From an uncultured Burkholderiales bacterium (lineage in GTDB: Bacteria; Pseudomonadota; Gammaproteobacteria; Burkholderiales; Burkholderiaceae_C): a DNA stretch of 64,000 nt. A model generated the notes under the pieces. That model did not search any database and was not told the origin of the DNA. It worked only from the letters and a program-made list of their open reading frames with translations. The first letter of the stretch is position 1, and each line of letters opens with the position of its first letter. Positions 15,645-23,980 of the stretch are shown here, one piece after another. The stretch spans positions 62,001-126,000 of the forward strand of contig CALTTG010000004.1 of NCBI GenBank assembly GCA_943908475.1, read 5' to 3'. The position numbers were made by a program, and so were the translations under genes.

Positions 15645-17024
15645 TCACGGGGCCAGCAAGCGAAGGAGCGTGTCGTCCAGGCGGCGCAAGTGGGCCTGAA
15701 TGTCGTCCGGCGTGGCCTCGCAGCGCTCCCACATCAAAGGCATGCTGATGCGGTCGTCGATCTCCACGATGAACTGCACCGTGTCGGCCATGGCCACTGC
15801 GGGCATGTAATCGATCGCGCGGATGCGTGCGTCCGGCGGGTTGATGCTCCCGGCATTGCCGAGGTTGCTCACGTGACAGCTTTGCGGCACAAACCCCTTG
15901 GCGCGAACGTTGCGCAGGATGCGGTTCACGGCGGTTCGTCCGAACCAGGGGGTGAGCTCCAGGAACAGGTACATCCAGAAGGCTTCGCGGTGCTCGAAGC
16001 GACGCACCGCCTCGTCCATTTGGGATTGGATGGACGCGGCGCGCTCTTGCAGCGTCTTGCGCCCCGCCTCCACCATCAAGACAGAGGCCACGTGGTTGCC
16101 CCACAGCGGGCGGCCAGCCAGCGCCGGTGGGTAAAACCGGCGAAGGTCGACGTTCGTTCGGATGACCGCCGCAGCGTGCGGATCGTCCGAGGCCAGTGCC
16201 AGGTAGGTTTCGGCCACGCACACCGTGATCAGGCTGTTGACCGACACCCCCAGTTGGCGCGCATGGCGGCGCAGGACGCTGGCCGCCACGGGCAGGGTGT
16301 GGTGTGTGACCATGTGGCACGACGGATCGGAACGCCAGGGGGCCGACAGTCGCTGCACGTTCAAGGGCTTGAGCTGTGAAGCCAGAGCCTGAGCATGCTC
16401 ACGCGAGCGCCACATCTGGCGAGGCCATTGCCAGAGGTGCTCAGGACGCACTGCGTGAAGCATGGAGGGCGCATCCAGGGGTTGAGCCCGCATCGGCGGC
16501 CCCCCGTTGAGGCGCGCCATCACCTCGCCCCACATCGCATGGAGGGTGCGGCCATCGGCAATCAGGTGATGCACAGAAAACCACAGCACCGGCGTCTGCG
16601 GATGCGGCAGCAGGCGAAAGCGGCACAGCAGACCCCGCTCCAGGGGCAACACTTCGTTGACCAGCCGAGACTGCATCGCCTCCAGCGCTTGCGGATCCCC
16701 CGCATCGACCTGGGGCTCGACTGACCAAGCCAGCTCGAACAACTGGTCGACCCGGTCATCGTCGGCCAGGATCCGAAGTTGGTGCATGTGCCAGCCGGGC
16801 TCGACCACCCCCCGCAGCCGTGGCCAGGCGCTGACCAACTCTCTCATCACGTCCCTCAGCGCCTCAGGGGCCACAGGCTGGTTGAACCGCACCCCGAACA
16901 CCAGCATGGCGGCGCCAATCAGCCCGTCGAGGGCCAGGTACCCATGCTCGGAATAGTTCAACGGCACATGCGAGACGTCGCTCAAACGGTTTGGGGTGGG
17001 GGCAACCCTGGCACGGGAGTTCAT
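15645..17024 (-). CDS. Stand-alone condensation/acyltransferase-superfamily protein of unknown role
   Basis: 459 residues. The motif HHLIADG (about residues 153-159) matches HHxxxDG of the CoA-dependent acyltransferase superfamily, which covers NRPS condensation domains, wax-ester synthases, alcohol acetyltransferases and PapA-type enzymes. A C-terminal run VPQSCHVSNLGNAGSINPP resembles the latch/bridge region of such folds (NLG motif). There are no carrier or adenylation domains, and no such genes are nearby, so it probably transfers an acyl group between free thioesters and a small acceptor. No signal peptide. It is divergent from amtB across a 260-base regulatory region and 29 bases upstream of ispF. 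The substrate is unknown. Confidence 0.7.
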   Translation of the reverse strand: MNSRARVAPTPNRLSDVSHVPLNYSEHGYLALDGLIGAAMLVFGVRFNQPVAPEALRDVMRELVSAWPRLRGVVEPGWHMHQLRILADDDRVDQLFELAWSVEPQVDAGDPQALEAMQSRLVNEVLPLERGLLCRFRLLPHPQTPVLWFSVHHLIADGRTLHAMWGEVMARLNGGPPMRAQPLDAPSMLHAVRPEHLWQWPRQMWRSREHAQALASQLKPLNVQRLSAPWRSDPSCHMVTHHTLPVAASVLRRHARQLGVSVNSLITVCVAETYLALASDDPHAAAVIRTNVDLRRFYPPALAGRPLWGNHVASVLMVEAGRKTLQERAASIQSQMDEAVRRFEHREAFWMYLFLELTPWFGRTAVNRILRNVRAKGFVPQSCHVSNLGNAGSINPPDARIRAIDYMPAVAMADTVQFIVEIDDRISMPLMWERCEATPDDIQAHLRRLDDTLLRLLAP

Positions 17025-17110
17025 CAGATGAATTCACTGGTTCTTCGTTGAACGCACAGTGTGCCACCTGAACGGGACCTGACCAAGCCACCCACCGAAT
17101 GAACCATTTC

Positions 17111-17227
17111 GGTGCGATCAGCCCGTTGACGCACCAAATGCATGCAACCCAAACGCACCAGAGCACCTCAAAGCGCCCAACAATCAGGCACGCTGATTGC
17201 TTTACTTTGGTGCAGTATCACCAAAGT
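17111..17227 (+). promoter_or_regulatory. Sigma-54 promoter of the ammonium transporter, with palindrome at the start site
   Basis: GGCACGCTGATTGC at 17187-17200 has the sigma-54 hallmarks GG-N10-GC with the TTGC element, predicting transcription start near 17211. Over that position lies a perfect inverted repeat, ACTTTGGTG (17204-17212) and CACCAAAGT (17219-17227), spacer 6. Upstream, GGTGCG (17111-17116) is inverted against CGCACC (17130-17135), and GCACCA recurs at 17131 and 17155; these resemble NtrC half-sites. Nitrogen control through NtrC is the natural reading for an amt gene, but NtrC binding itself is inference. Confidence 0.72.
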
Positions 17228-17284
17228 GCAGCATGCGTGCGCCCACTCGGTGCCCACCGTCGCTCTTTTCATCGCAGACATACC

Positions 17285-18487
17285 ATGGAACAACTCAAAC
17301 AAGGCGCCGACGCGCTCTTCATCCTCCTCGGCGCCGTCATGGTGCTGGCGATGCACGCGGGCTTCGCCTTTCTGGAACTCGGCACCGTTCGCCACAAGAA
17401 TCAGGTCAACGCCCTGGTCAAAATCTTGGTGGATTTTTGCGTGTCCACCATCGCCTACTTTTTCGTGGGCTACACCATCGCCTATGGCGTGGACTTCTAT
17501 GCGGGTGCGGGCACCCTGGCGCAAAACAATGGCTACGCCCTGGTCAAGTTTTTCTTCCTGCTGACCTTCGCAGCGGCCATCCCAGCCATCATTTCGGGCG
17601 GCATCGCAGAGCGCGCCAAGTTCGGACCTCAACTGGCGGCCACGGCCATCATCGTCGGCGTGTTCTACCCGCTGTGTGAGGGGGCCATTTGGGCCAACAA
17701 GTTTGGCGCCGCCGACTGGCTGCAAGCGGTGGGCGGTGCGCCCATGCACGATTTCGCCGGATCGGTGGTGGTGCATGCCTTTGGTGGATGGATCGCACTG
17801 CCCGCCGTGCTGATCTTGGGCGCACGGCGCAACCGCTACCGCAAGAATGGTGAGATGTCGGCCCACCCGCCCTCGAGCATCCCCTTCCTGGCCTTGGGCT
17901 CTTGGATTTTGGCCGTGGGTTGGTTCGGCTTCAACGTGATGAGCGCCCAGACCATCGACAAGATCTCGGGCCTGGTGGCGGTGAACTCGCTGATGGCCTT
18001 GGTGGGAGGCACCCTGGTGGCCGTGCTCATGGGCAAAAACGACCCTGGCTTCGCGTACAACGGCCCGTTGGCCGGACTGGTGGCGGTGTGTGCGGGCTCC
18101 GACATCTTCCACCCCGCCGGTGCACTGGCCGTGGGCGGCATCGCAGGCGCCATCTTTGTGGTGATGTTCACCCTGGTCCAAAACAAGTGGAAGATTGATG
18201 ACGTGCTCGGCGTCTGGCCCTTGCACGGCCTGTGTGGCGCCTGGGGTGGCATCGCCGCCGGCATCTTTGGGCAGACCGCCTTGGGTGGCGCAGGCGGCGT
18301 GAGCCTGCTGACACAGACCGTGGGCACCTTGGCCGTGGTGGCTTTTGCCCTGATCACGGGCGCGCTGGTGTACGGCGTGCTGAACAAGGTGATGGGCTTG
18401 CGCTTGTCCCAAGAAGAAGAGTTCGAAGGCGCGGACCTGTCGATCCACCGCATCAAGGCCACGCCAGAGCACGAAACCTCCTGGTGA
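17285..18487 (+). CDS. amt: Ammonium transporter, Amt family
   Basis: Inner-membrane ammonium channel/transporter. 400 residues from the ATG at 17285 with about 11 hydrophobic helices and no cleavable signal peptide. The conserved core run DFAGSVVVHAFGG holds the first pore His, and DDVLGVWPLHGLCGAWGG holds the second; the WP insertion before the second His differs from the E. coli DVFGVHG form but occurs in other Amt subfamilies. ERAKFGPQ, NDPGFAYNGPLAGLVAVCAG and the cytoplasmic tail ending RIKATPEHETSW are typical. No glnK gene accompanies it here. A longer reading from 17099 would run through the sigma-54 promoter, so it is rejected. Confidence 0.95.
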   Translation: MEQLKQGADALFILLGAVMVLAMHAGFAFLELGTVRHKNQVNALVKILVDFCVSTIAYFFVGYTIAYGVDFYAGAGTLAQNNGYALVKFFFLLTFAAAIPAIISGGIAERAKFGPQLAATAIIVGVFYPLCEGAIWANKFGAADWLQAVGGAPMHDFAGSVVVHAFGGWIALPAVLILGARRNRYRKNGEMSAHPPSSIPFLALGSWILAVGWFGFNVMSAQTIDKISGLVAVNSLMALVGGTLVAVLMGKNDPGFAYNGPLAGLVAVCAGSDIFHPAGALAVGGIAGAIFVVMFTLVQNKWKIDDVLGVWPLHGLCGAWGGIAAGIFGQTALGGAGGVSLLTQTVGTLAVVAFALITGALVYGVLNKVMGLRLSQEEEFEGADLSIHRIKATPEHETSW

Positions 18488-18493
18488 GTCGCC

Positions 18494-18511
18494 GGGGCCT
18501 GTTCAGGCCCC
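18494..18511 (+). terminator. Hairpin terminator after amt
   Basis: Seven-base stem GGGGCCT / AGGCCCC with loop GTTC, six bases after the amt stop, followed by GTCTTTC. GC-rich stem with a short T-rich tail; a moderate intrinsic terminator. Confidence 0.65.
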
Positions 18512-18539
18512 GTCTTTCACCCAGCGGAAACGATGCAAA

Positions 18540-18571
18540 TGGACATTTTGGCCACATTGGCTAAAATGACT
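18540..18571 (+). promoter_or_regulatory. Promoter and operator-like repeat of the toxin-antitoxin unit
   Basis: TGGACA (18540-18545), 16-base spacer, TAAAAT (18562-18567): a good sigma-70 promoter about 30 bases ahead of the antitoxin start. It is overlapped by an imperfect inverted repeat, CATTTTGGCCA (18544-18554) against TTGGCTAAAATG (18557-18568), the arrangement expected for antitoxin autorepression. Confidence 0.6.
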
Positions 18572-18599
18572 CACCGAACCAACGGCCACGAGGCGTCCC

Positions 18600-18953
18600 A
18601 TGACTGCTTTGACCCTGCGCAACCACCGAGGCGAAGAAGTCGCCGTTCCAGAGTTTTCGGCCACGGAAGCGAAGAACAGCTTTGGCAAGGTGCTGGACAC
18701 CGCGATCAGCCAGGGCATGGCCGCCATCACCAAGCGGGATCGCCCCGCTGCCGTGGTGTTGTCGCTGGATGCCTACCAGGCCTTGATCGACGGCCAAGCC
18801 AAGCCGCTGGAAAGCTTGGGGCACGAATTCGATGCCCTGCTGATGCGCATGCAAGCGCCGTCCAGCCGCGAGGCCATGCTCGATGCCTTTTCGGCGTCCC
18901 CCGATGAGCTGGGCCTGGCGGCGGTTCAAGCCGCACGCCCTCACGCCAACTGA
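18600..18953 (+). CDS. Type II antitoxin, Phd/YefM family
   Basis: 117 residues. The segment FSATEAKNSFGKVLDTAISQGMAAITKR (about 19-46) and PAAVVLSLDAYQAL match the N-terminal Phd/YefM DNA-binding and dimerisation fold. The C-terminus (about 68-117) is longer than in typical YefM and is the part expected to bind the toxin. It should repress its own promoter, over which an inverted repeat lies. The next gene, 26 bases downstream on the same strand, encodes a zeta-type kinase and not the usual Doc, YoeB or RelE toxin. Confidence 0.85.
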   Translation: MTALTLRNHRGEEVAVPEFSATEAKNSFGKVLDTAISQGMAAITKRDRPAAVVLSLDAYQALIDGQAKPLESLGHEFDALLMRMQAPSSREAMLDAFSASPDELGLAAVQAARPHAN

Positions 18954-18979
18954 CACGGCCTCCTTCATCCCTCGCTGTC

Positions 18980-19651
18980 TTGACAAGCCAGACCTCCCCT
19001 CGGATCTTCGTGCTGGCGGGCACCAACGGTGCGGGCAAAAGCAGCATTGCCGGTGCCGCCCTGCGGGCTCGCGGCGCCCACTACTTCAACCCCGATGAAG
19101 CCGCGGCGGCTGTGCGTCAGGCACGTCCTCACCTGAGCGCCACACAAGCGAACAGCGCCGCTTGGCACGAGGGCAAACGCCTGCTGCAACGGGCCATCGC
19201 CGAGCGGCTGGATTACACCTTTGAAACCACACTGGGTGGGCAAAGCCTGGCAAGCCTGCTGGCGAAAGCGGCCGAGGCAGGCTTTGAGGTTCGAATCTGG
19301 TACGTGGGGCTGGCCAGCCCAGAGCACCACCTGGCACGGGTCAAAGCGCGTGTGCTCAAGGGGGGGCACGACATCCCCGAAGCCGACATCCGCCGGCGCT
19401 TCGATCAGAGCCGATTGCAGTTGATCACCCTGCTGCCCCACCTGACCGAACTGCGGGTGTACGACAACACCGCCGAGGCCGACCCTCACCAGGGCTTGGC
19501 CCCGCGCCCTCGGTTGTTGCTGCATTGGCAGCGTGATCGCGCCTGCAGCGAGCCCGGCACCCTGCATTGCCCCGACTCACCCGAGGCATTGGCCCGCACG
19601 CCGGAATGGGCCAAGCCCCTGGTGATGGCGGCCCTGAAGCTGAGCCGCTGA
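18980..19651 (+). CDS. Zeta-toxin-family P-loop kinase (putative toxin)
   Basis: 223 residues. Walker A GTNGAGKSS (14-22) after a short beta strand (RIFVLA), then FNPDEAAAAVR with the acidic residue used in zeta toxins as catalytic base, and YTFETTLGG (79-87), the family's ETT(L) substrate motif. Zeta/PezT toxins phosphorylate UDP-N-acetylglucosamine; related proteins act on other nucleotides. The only start that keeps the first strand of the P-loop fold is the TTG at 18980, 26 bases after the antitoxin stop, with no strong ribosome binding site; weak toxin translation is common in such units. No epsilon or PezA-type antitoxin is present; the upstream Phd/YefM protein is the apparent partner (inference). 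An AAA-type housekeeping kinase is an alternative. Confidence 0.78.
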   Translation: MTSQTSPRIFVLAGTNGAGKSSIAGAALRARGAHYFNPDEAAAAVRQARPHLSATQANSAAWHEGKRLLQRAIAERLDYTFETTLGGQSLASLLAKAAEAGFEVRIWYVGLASPEHHLARVKARVLKGGHDIPEADIRRRFDQSRLQLITLLPHLTELRVYDNTAEADPHQGLAPRPRLLLHWQRDRACSEPGTLHCPDSPEALARTPEWAKPLVMAALKLSR

Positions 19652-19666
19652 GGCGCGGTGCCTGCG

Positions 19667-20422
19667 TCAGCGCAGCAAGCGCTCGGCCAGGGCAAAGTCA
19701 CCCGGCCAAGTCACTTTGAAATTCTCGTAAGCCCCGACCACGAGGCGAGGCTGGTGACCCACGGCTTCGATGGCGCTGGCCTCGTCGGTGATCTGTGCTG
19801 CCGAAGCCTCATCGCTCAAGGCCTGCAGCAAGGCGGGTCGCAGCAACCCCAGTCGGAACATCTGGGGGGTCTGTGCGGCCCATTTGCCGACCCGGTCGAC
19901 GGTCTGCAGCGCACGCACTTGGGCCAGCCCCGTCGCATCGGGCACCGCCACCGACGCCTTGAGCGTATCGGCCACGGGCAAGGCCAGCAGCCCCCCGACT
20001 TCATCGTCTTCACACGCGTCAATCAAGCGCTGTACATGTTCGGGTCGCAACAGACAACGGGCGGCATCGTGCACCAGCACCCAGTCATGGGCCGCCACAC
20101 CACGCGCCATCAATGCCTCCAGGCCGTTGAGCACGCTGTCAGCCCGGGACGCGCCGCCCACACGGGCCACCCACCCCCGCCCCCCCTCGAAGCCGGGCAC
20201 ATGCTGCTCAAACAAGGTGTCGTCGGGCGAGAGCACCACCAGGGTGGCTTCGATGCGCGCCACCTCGGCCAGTGCCGCCAGCGTGTGTGCCACCACCGCG
20301 CGCCCCGCCACCGGGTGGTATTGCTTGGGGCCGCCCACACCGGCACGCTCGCCCACACCGGCGCAAGGCACCAGGGCAAAACAACGGGGCTTGAACTCGG
20401 GGTGGACAATCGTCAGTGACAT
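19667..20422 (-). CDS. ispD: 2-C-methyl-D-erythritol 4-phosphate cytidylyltransferase
   Basis: MEP-pathway enzyme that joins MEP and CTP to CDP-methylerythritol. 251 residues from the ATG at 20422 (MSLTIVHPEFKPRCFALV...). The nucleotide-binding loop reads PCAGVGERAGVGGPKQY (family consensus P-A-A-G-x-G-x-R...PKQY, here with Cys for the first Ala), followed by VHDAARCLL, RALQTVDRVGKWAAQTPQMF and TDEASAIEAVG. Divergent from mfd with a 57-base gap. ispF lies about 4 kb away, beyond a condensation-domain gene, amt and the toxin-antitoxin pair. Confidence 0.96.
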   Translation of the reverse strand: MSLTIVHPEFKPRCFALVPCAGVGERAGVGGPKQYHPVAGRAVVAHTLAALAEVARIEATLVVLSPDDTLFEQHVPGFEGGRGWVARVGGASRADSVLNGLEALMARGVAAHDWVLVHDAARCLLRPEHVQRLIDACEDDEVGGLLALPVADTLKASVAVPDATGLAQVRALQTVDRVGKWAAQTPQMFRLGLLRPALLQALSDEASAAQITDEASAIEAVGHQPRLVVGAYENFKVTWPGDFALAERLLR

Positions 20423-20479
20423 GGAGTGAGATTGTCCACCAAGGGCGGGTGGCGACGCGCAGCACCTAAAATCAGCCCC

Positions 20480-23400
20480 ATGTTGCCTGCCCTGCCCCTG
20501 CCCTCGATTGCCACCGGCAAACGCTACACCGTGCCCCGCCCGCATGGTTCAGCCGATGCCCTGATGCTCAGCCAGTTCGCACAAAGCCGCAAGGCCCAGC
20601 AACAACTCACGGCCATCGTCACGGCAGACCCGGCCGATGCGCAGCGCCTGATGGACGAAATGGCGTTCTTCGCCCCCGACCTGAGGTGCGCCGTGTTCCC
20701 GGACTGGGAAACGCTGCCCTACGACACCTTCTCGCCGCACCAGGACCTGATCTCCGAACGCCTGGCCACCCTGTGGCGCGTGCAGCAAGGCGTCAAGGCC
20801 GAAGGTGAAGTGGGCGTGGATGTGGTGCTGTTGCCGGCCACCACCGCCCTCACGCGCCTGGCCCCGCCCGCCTTCCTGGCGGCTTACACCTTTCACTTCA
20901 AGCAAAAGCAAAAGCTCGATGAAGCGGCGCTGAAATCCCAGCTCACCATGGCGGGCTACGCGCACGTGAGCCAGGTGGTCTCGCCCGGCGAATACGCTGT
21001 GCGCGGCGGCCTGATCGACCTCTACCCCATGGGCTCGCCGGTGCCCTACCGGGTCGACCTGTTCGGCGATGAGGTCGACTCCATTCGCACCTTCGACCCC
21101 GACACGCAGCGCAGCCTCTACCCCGTGCCCGAGGTGCGCCTGCTGCCAGGACGCGAGTTCCCGATGGACGAGGCGGCACGCGGGGCCTTCCGCAACCGCT
21201 GGCGCGAACGCATCGAAGGCGACCCGACCAAATCACGCATCTACAAAGACATAGGCAGTGGCGTGGCCACCGCCGGCATCGAGTACTACCTGCCCCTGTT
21301 TTTCGACGAAACCTCGACCCTCTTCGAGCACCTGGGCGAGCACACCGCGCTGGTCTTGCATGGCGACGTGGACGAAACCTTGCGACGCTTCTGGAACGAA
21401 ACGCGCGAACGCCACCGCTTCCTGCAGCATGACCCCGAACGCCCCCTGCTGCCGCCTGAAGACATCTACCTGAAAACGGAAGATTTCTTCACCTTGGCCA
21501 ATGCGCACGCCTTGCTGGTGATGCGCGGCCAGGAACCCGTGAGCTGGGCCTCGCCCCTGCCCGACCTGGGCAGCGAACGCGGGGCCCAAGAGCCGCTGCG
21601 CAAGCTCCAACACCACATGAAGCATTCGGCCAACCGAGTGCTGGTGGTGGCCGAAAGCCCGGGGCGCCGAGAAAGCCTGCTGGAGTTGCTGCGCGATCAT
21701 CAAATCGATCTGCCCTCGGTGGATTCGCTCCAGGCCTTTGCGAGCAGCGATCACCGACAGGCCATGGTGGTGGCCCCCCTGGCTGGAGGCTTCACCTGGC
21801 AAGCCACCGCGCCCGAGGGCCTGGGCATCGAGTTCGTGACCGAAACCGAACTGTTCGACGCCAGCCCCGCCACACGCCGTCGCAAAAAAAACGAGCAGAC
21901 CACCGACGTCGACTCGCTCATCAAAGACCTCAGCGAGCTGAACGTGGGCGATCCGGTGGTGCACAGCAACCACGGCATTGGCCGCTACCAGGGCCTGATC
22001 AACCTGGACCTGGGCGAGGGCCCCTCCGAGTTCCTGCACTTGGAATACGCCGACAAGGCCACGCTGTACGTGCCCGTGAGCCAGTTGCACCTGATCAGCC
22101 GCTACACCGGCGTCAGTGCCGAAGAGGCGCCTCTGCACAAGCTGGGCTCGCCCCAATGGGACAAGGCCAAACGCAAGGCGGCTGAACAGGTGCGAGACAC
22201 GGCGGCCGAGCTGCTGAACCTCTACGCCCGGCGTGCGGCCCGCGAGGGCTTTGCCTTCAGGTTCTCGGCGCAAGACTACGAAGCCTTCGCAGCCAGTTTC
22301 GGCTTTGAAGAAACCGCCGACCAGCGCGCGGCCATCCACGCCGTCATCCAGGACATGATCAGCCCCCGCCCCATGGACCGCCTCGTCTGCGGCGACGTGG
22401 GCTTTGGCAAGACCGAGGTGGCCTTGCGCGCAGCCTTTGTCGCCGTGACCGGTGGCAAACAGGTGGTGCTGCTGGCACCCACCACCCTGCTGGCCGAGCA
22501 GCACTATCAGAACATCTCTGACCGCTTTGCCCAATGGCCGGTTCGCGTGGCCGAGATGTCTCGCTTCCGCTCGGCCAAGGAGATCAAGGCCGCCATGCAG
22601 GGCCTGGAAGACGGCACCATCGACATCGTCATCGGCACGCACAAGTTGCTGAGTGATTCGGTCAAATTCAAGCGACTGGGCCTGCTCATCATCGACGAGG
22701 AACACCGCTTCGGGGTGCGCCACAAAGAGGCCATCAAGGCCATGCGCGCCGACATCGACGTGCTCACGCTCACGGCCACCCCCATCCCTCGCACGCTGGG
22801 CATGGCCATGGAGGGCCTGCGTGACCTGAGCGTGATCGCGACCGCCCCCCAGCGCCGCCTGGCCATCAAGACCTTTGTGCGCACCGAGGGCTCGAGCGTG
22901 ATTCGCGAAGCCGTGCTGCGTGAGCTCAAGCGTGGCGGGCAGGTCTACTTCCTGCACAACGAGGTCGAGACCATCGAGAACCGCCGCGACAAGCTGCAGG
23001 AGCTCATTCCTGAGGCCCGCATTGCCGTGGCCCACGGTCAGATGCCCGAGCGTGAACTGGAGCGCGTGATGCGCGACTTCGTGGCGCAGCGCCACAACGT
23101 GCTGCTGTGCTCGACCATCATCGAGACCGGCATCGATGTGCCCAGCGCCAACACCATCATCATGTCTCGGGCCGACAAGTTCGGCCTGGCCCAGTTGCAC
23201 CAATTGCGCGGCCGAGTGGGCCGCAGCCACCACCAGGCCTATGCCTACCTGCTGGTGCCCGATGTGGAAGGCCTGACCAAACAAGCCGCCCAACGCCTGG
23301 ACGCCATCCAGAACATGGAAGAGCTGGGCTCGGGCTTTTACCTGGCCATGCACGACCTGGAGATTCGCGGCGCCGGCGAGGTGCTGGGCGACAACCAAAG

Positions 23401-23962
23401 CGGCAACATGATGGAGGTGGGCTTTCAGCTCTACAACGAGATGCTGGGCGAGGCCGTGCGTTCGCTGAAGGCTGGCAAGGAACCCGACCTGTTGTCACCG
23501 CTGGGCATGTTCGGCAGCAACACCGACATCAACTTGCACGCCCCGGCGCTGTTGCCCGACGCCTATTGCGGTGACGTGCACGTGCGCCTGAGCCTGTACA
23601 AGCGGCTGGCCACGGCCGATTCGCTCGACAAAATCGAGAAGATGCTCGAAGAGATCGTGGACCGCTTCGGCAAACTGCCGCCGCAAGCGCAAGCCCTGTT
23701 CGACACGCACAAGCTGCGCGTGCAAGCCAAGCCCTATGGCGTCATCAAGATCGATGCTGCACCCGGGGTCATCCACATCACCTTCCGCCCCAACCCGCCG
23801 GTCGAGCCTCTGCGCATCATCGAACTGGTGCAGAAGAACAAGCAAATCAAGCTGGCCGGCAACGACAAGCTTCGCATCGAAAAAGAACTCAAGGACCCGA
23901 AAGACCGCGCACAGTACGTGCGCGAACTGTTGCGCAACCTGGGCCAGCCGATCAAAGGCTGA
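20480..23962 (+). CDS. mfd: Transcription-repair coupling factor
   Basis: Large ATP-dependent translocase that removes RNA polymerase stalled at DNA lesions and recruits UvrA. 1160 residues, full length. UvrB-homology region at the N-terminus (about 30-350), RNA-polymerase-interaction (CarD-like) domain around 490-560 (DPVVHSNHGIGRYQGL), RecG-like motor (about 600-970) with Walker A CGDVGFGKTE near 636, DEEH box IDEEHRFG near 737, TATPIPRTL and GRVGRSHHQAYAYLL, and a C-terminal regulatory domain. Divergent from ispD, a common arrangement in Burkholderiales. Confidence 0.98.
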   Translation: MLPALPLPSIATGKRYTVPRPHGSADALMLSQFAQSRKAQQQLTAIVTADPADAQRLMDEMAFFAPDLRCAVFPDWETLPYDTFSPHQDLISERLATLWRVQQGVKAEGEVGVDVVLLPATTALTRLAPPAFLAAYTFHFKQKQKLDEAALKSQLTMAGYAHVSQVVSPGEYAVRGGLIDLYPMGSPVPYRVDLFGDEVDSIRTFDPDTQRSLYPVPEVRLLPGREFPMDEAARGAFRNRWRERIEGDPTKSRIYKDIGSGVATAGIEYYLPLFFDETSTLFEHLGEHTALVLHGDVDETLRRFWNETRERHRFLQHDPERPLLPPEDIYLKTEDFFTLANAHALLVMRGQEPVSWASPLPDLGSERGAQEPLRKLQHHMKHSANRVLVVAESPGRRESLLELLRDHQIDLPSVDSLQAFASSDHRQAMVVAPLAGGFTWQATAPEGLGIEFVTETELFDASPATRRRKKNEQTTDVDSLIKDLSELNVGDPVVHSNHGIGRYQGLINLDLGEGPSEFLHLEYADKATLYVPVSQLHLISRYTGVSAEEAPLHKLGSPQWDKAKRKAAEQVRDTAAELLNLYARRAAREGFAFRFSAQDYEAFAASFGFEETADQRAAIHAVIQDMISPRPMDRLVCGDVGFGKTEVALRAAFVAVTGGKQVVLLAPTTLLAEQHYQNISDRFAQWPVRVAEMSRFRSAKEIKAAMQGLEDGTIDIVIGTHKLLSDSVKFKRLGLLIIDEEHRFGVRHKEAIKAMRADIDVLTLTATPIPRTLGMAMEGLRDLSVIATAPQRRLAIKTFVRTEGSSVIREAVLRELKRGGQVYFLHNEVETIENRRDKLQELIPEARIAVAHGQMPERELERVMRDFVAQRHNVLLCSTIIETGIDVPSANTIIMSRADKFGLAQLHQLRGRVGRSHHQAYAYLLVPDVEGLTKQAAQRLDAIQNMEELGSGFYLAMHDLEIRGAGEVLGDNQSGNMMEVGFQLYNEMLGEAVRSLKAGKEPDLLSPLGMFGSNTDINLHAPALLPDAYCGDVHVRLSLYKRLATADSLDKIEKMLEEIVDRFGKLPPQAQALFDTHKLRVQAKPYGVIKIDAAPGVIHITFRPNPPVEPLRIIELVQKNKQIKLAGNDKLRIEKELKDPKDRAQYVRELLRNLGQPIKG

Positions 23963-23980
23963 CCGGCGAAAAACCGCCCA

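Noticed and set aside
15130..16320. ispF read as a 396-residue protein
   Set aside because: The extra N-terminus is low-complexity and runs through the condensation-domain gene in another frame; IspF homology begins at 15615 or 15630.
17099..17284. A longer N-terminus for the ammonium transporter
   Set aside because: It would translate through the sigma-54 promoter and the palindrome; the family begins at 17285.
21233..23398. A 721-codon open frame antisense to mfd
   Set aside because: It has no recognisable domain and lies wholly inside the well-supported mfd gene. Long antisense frames are expected at this base composition.
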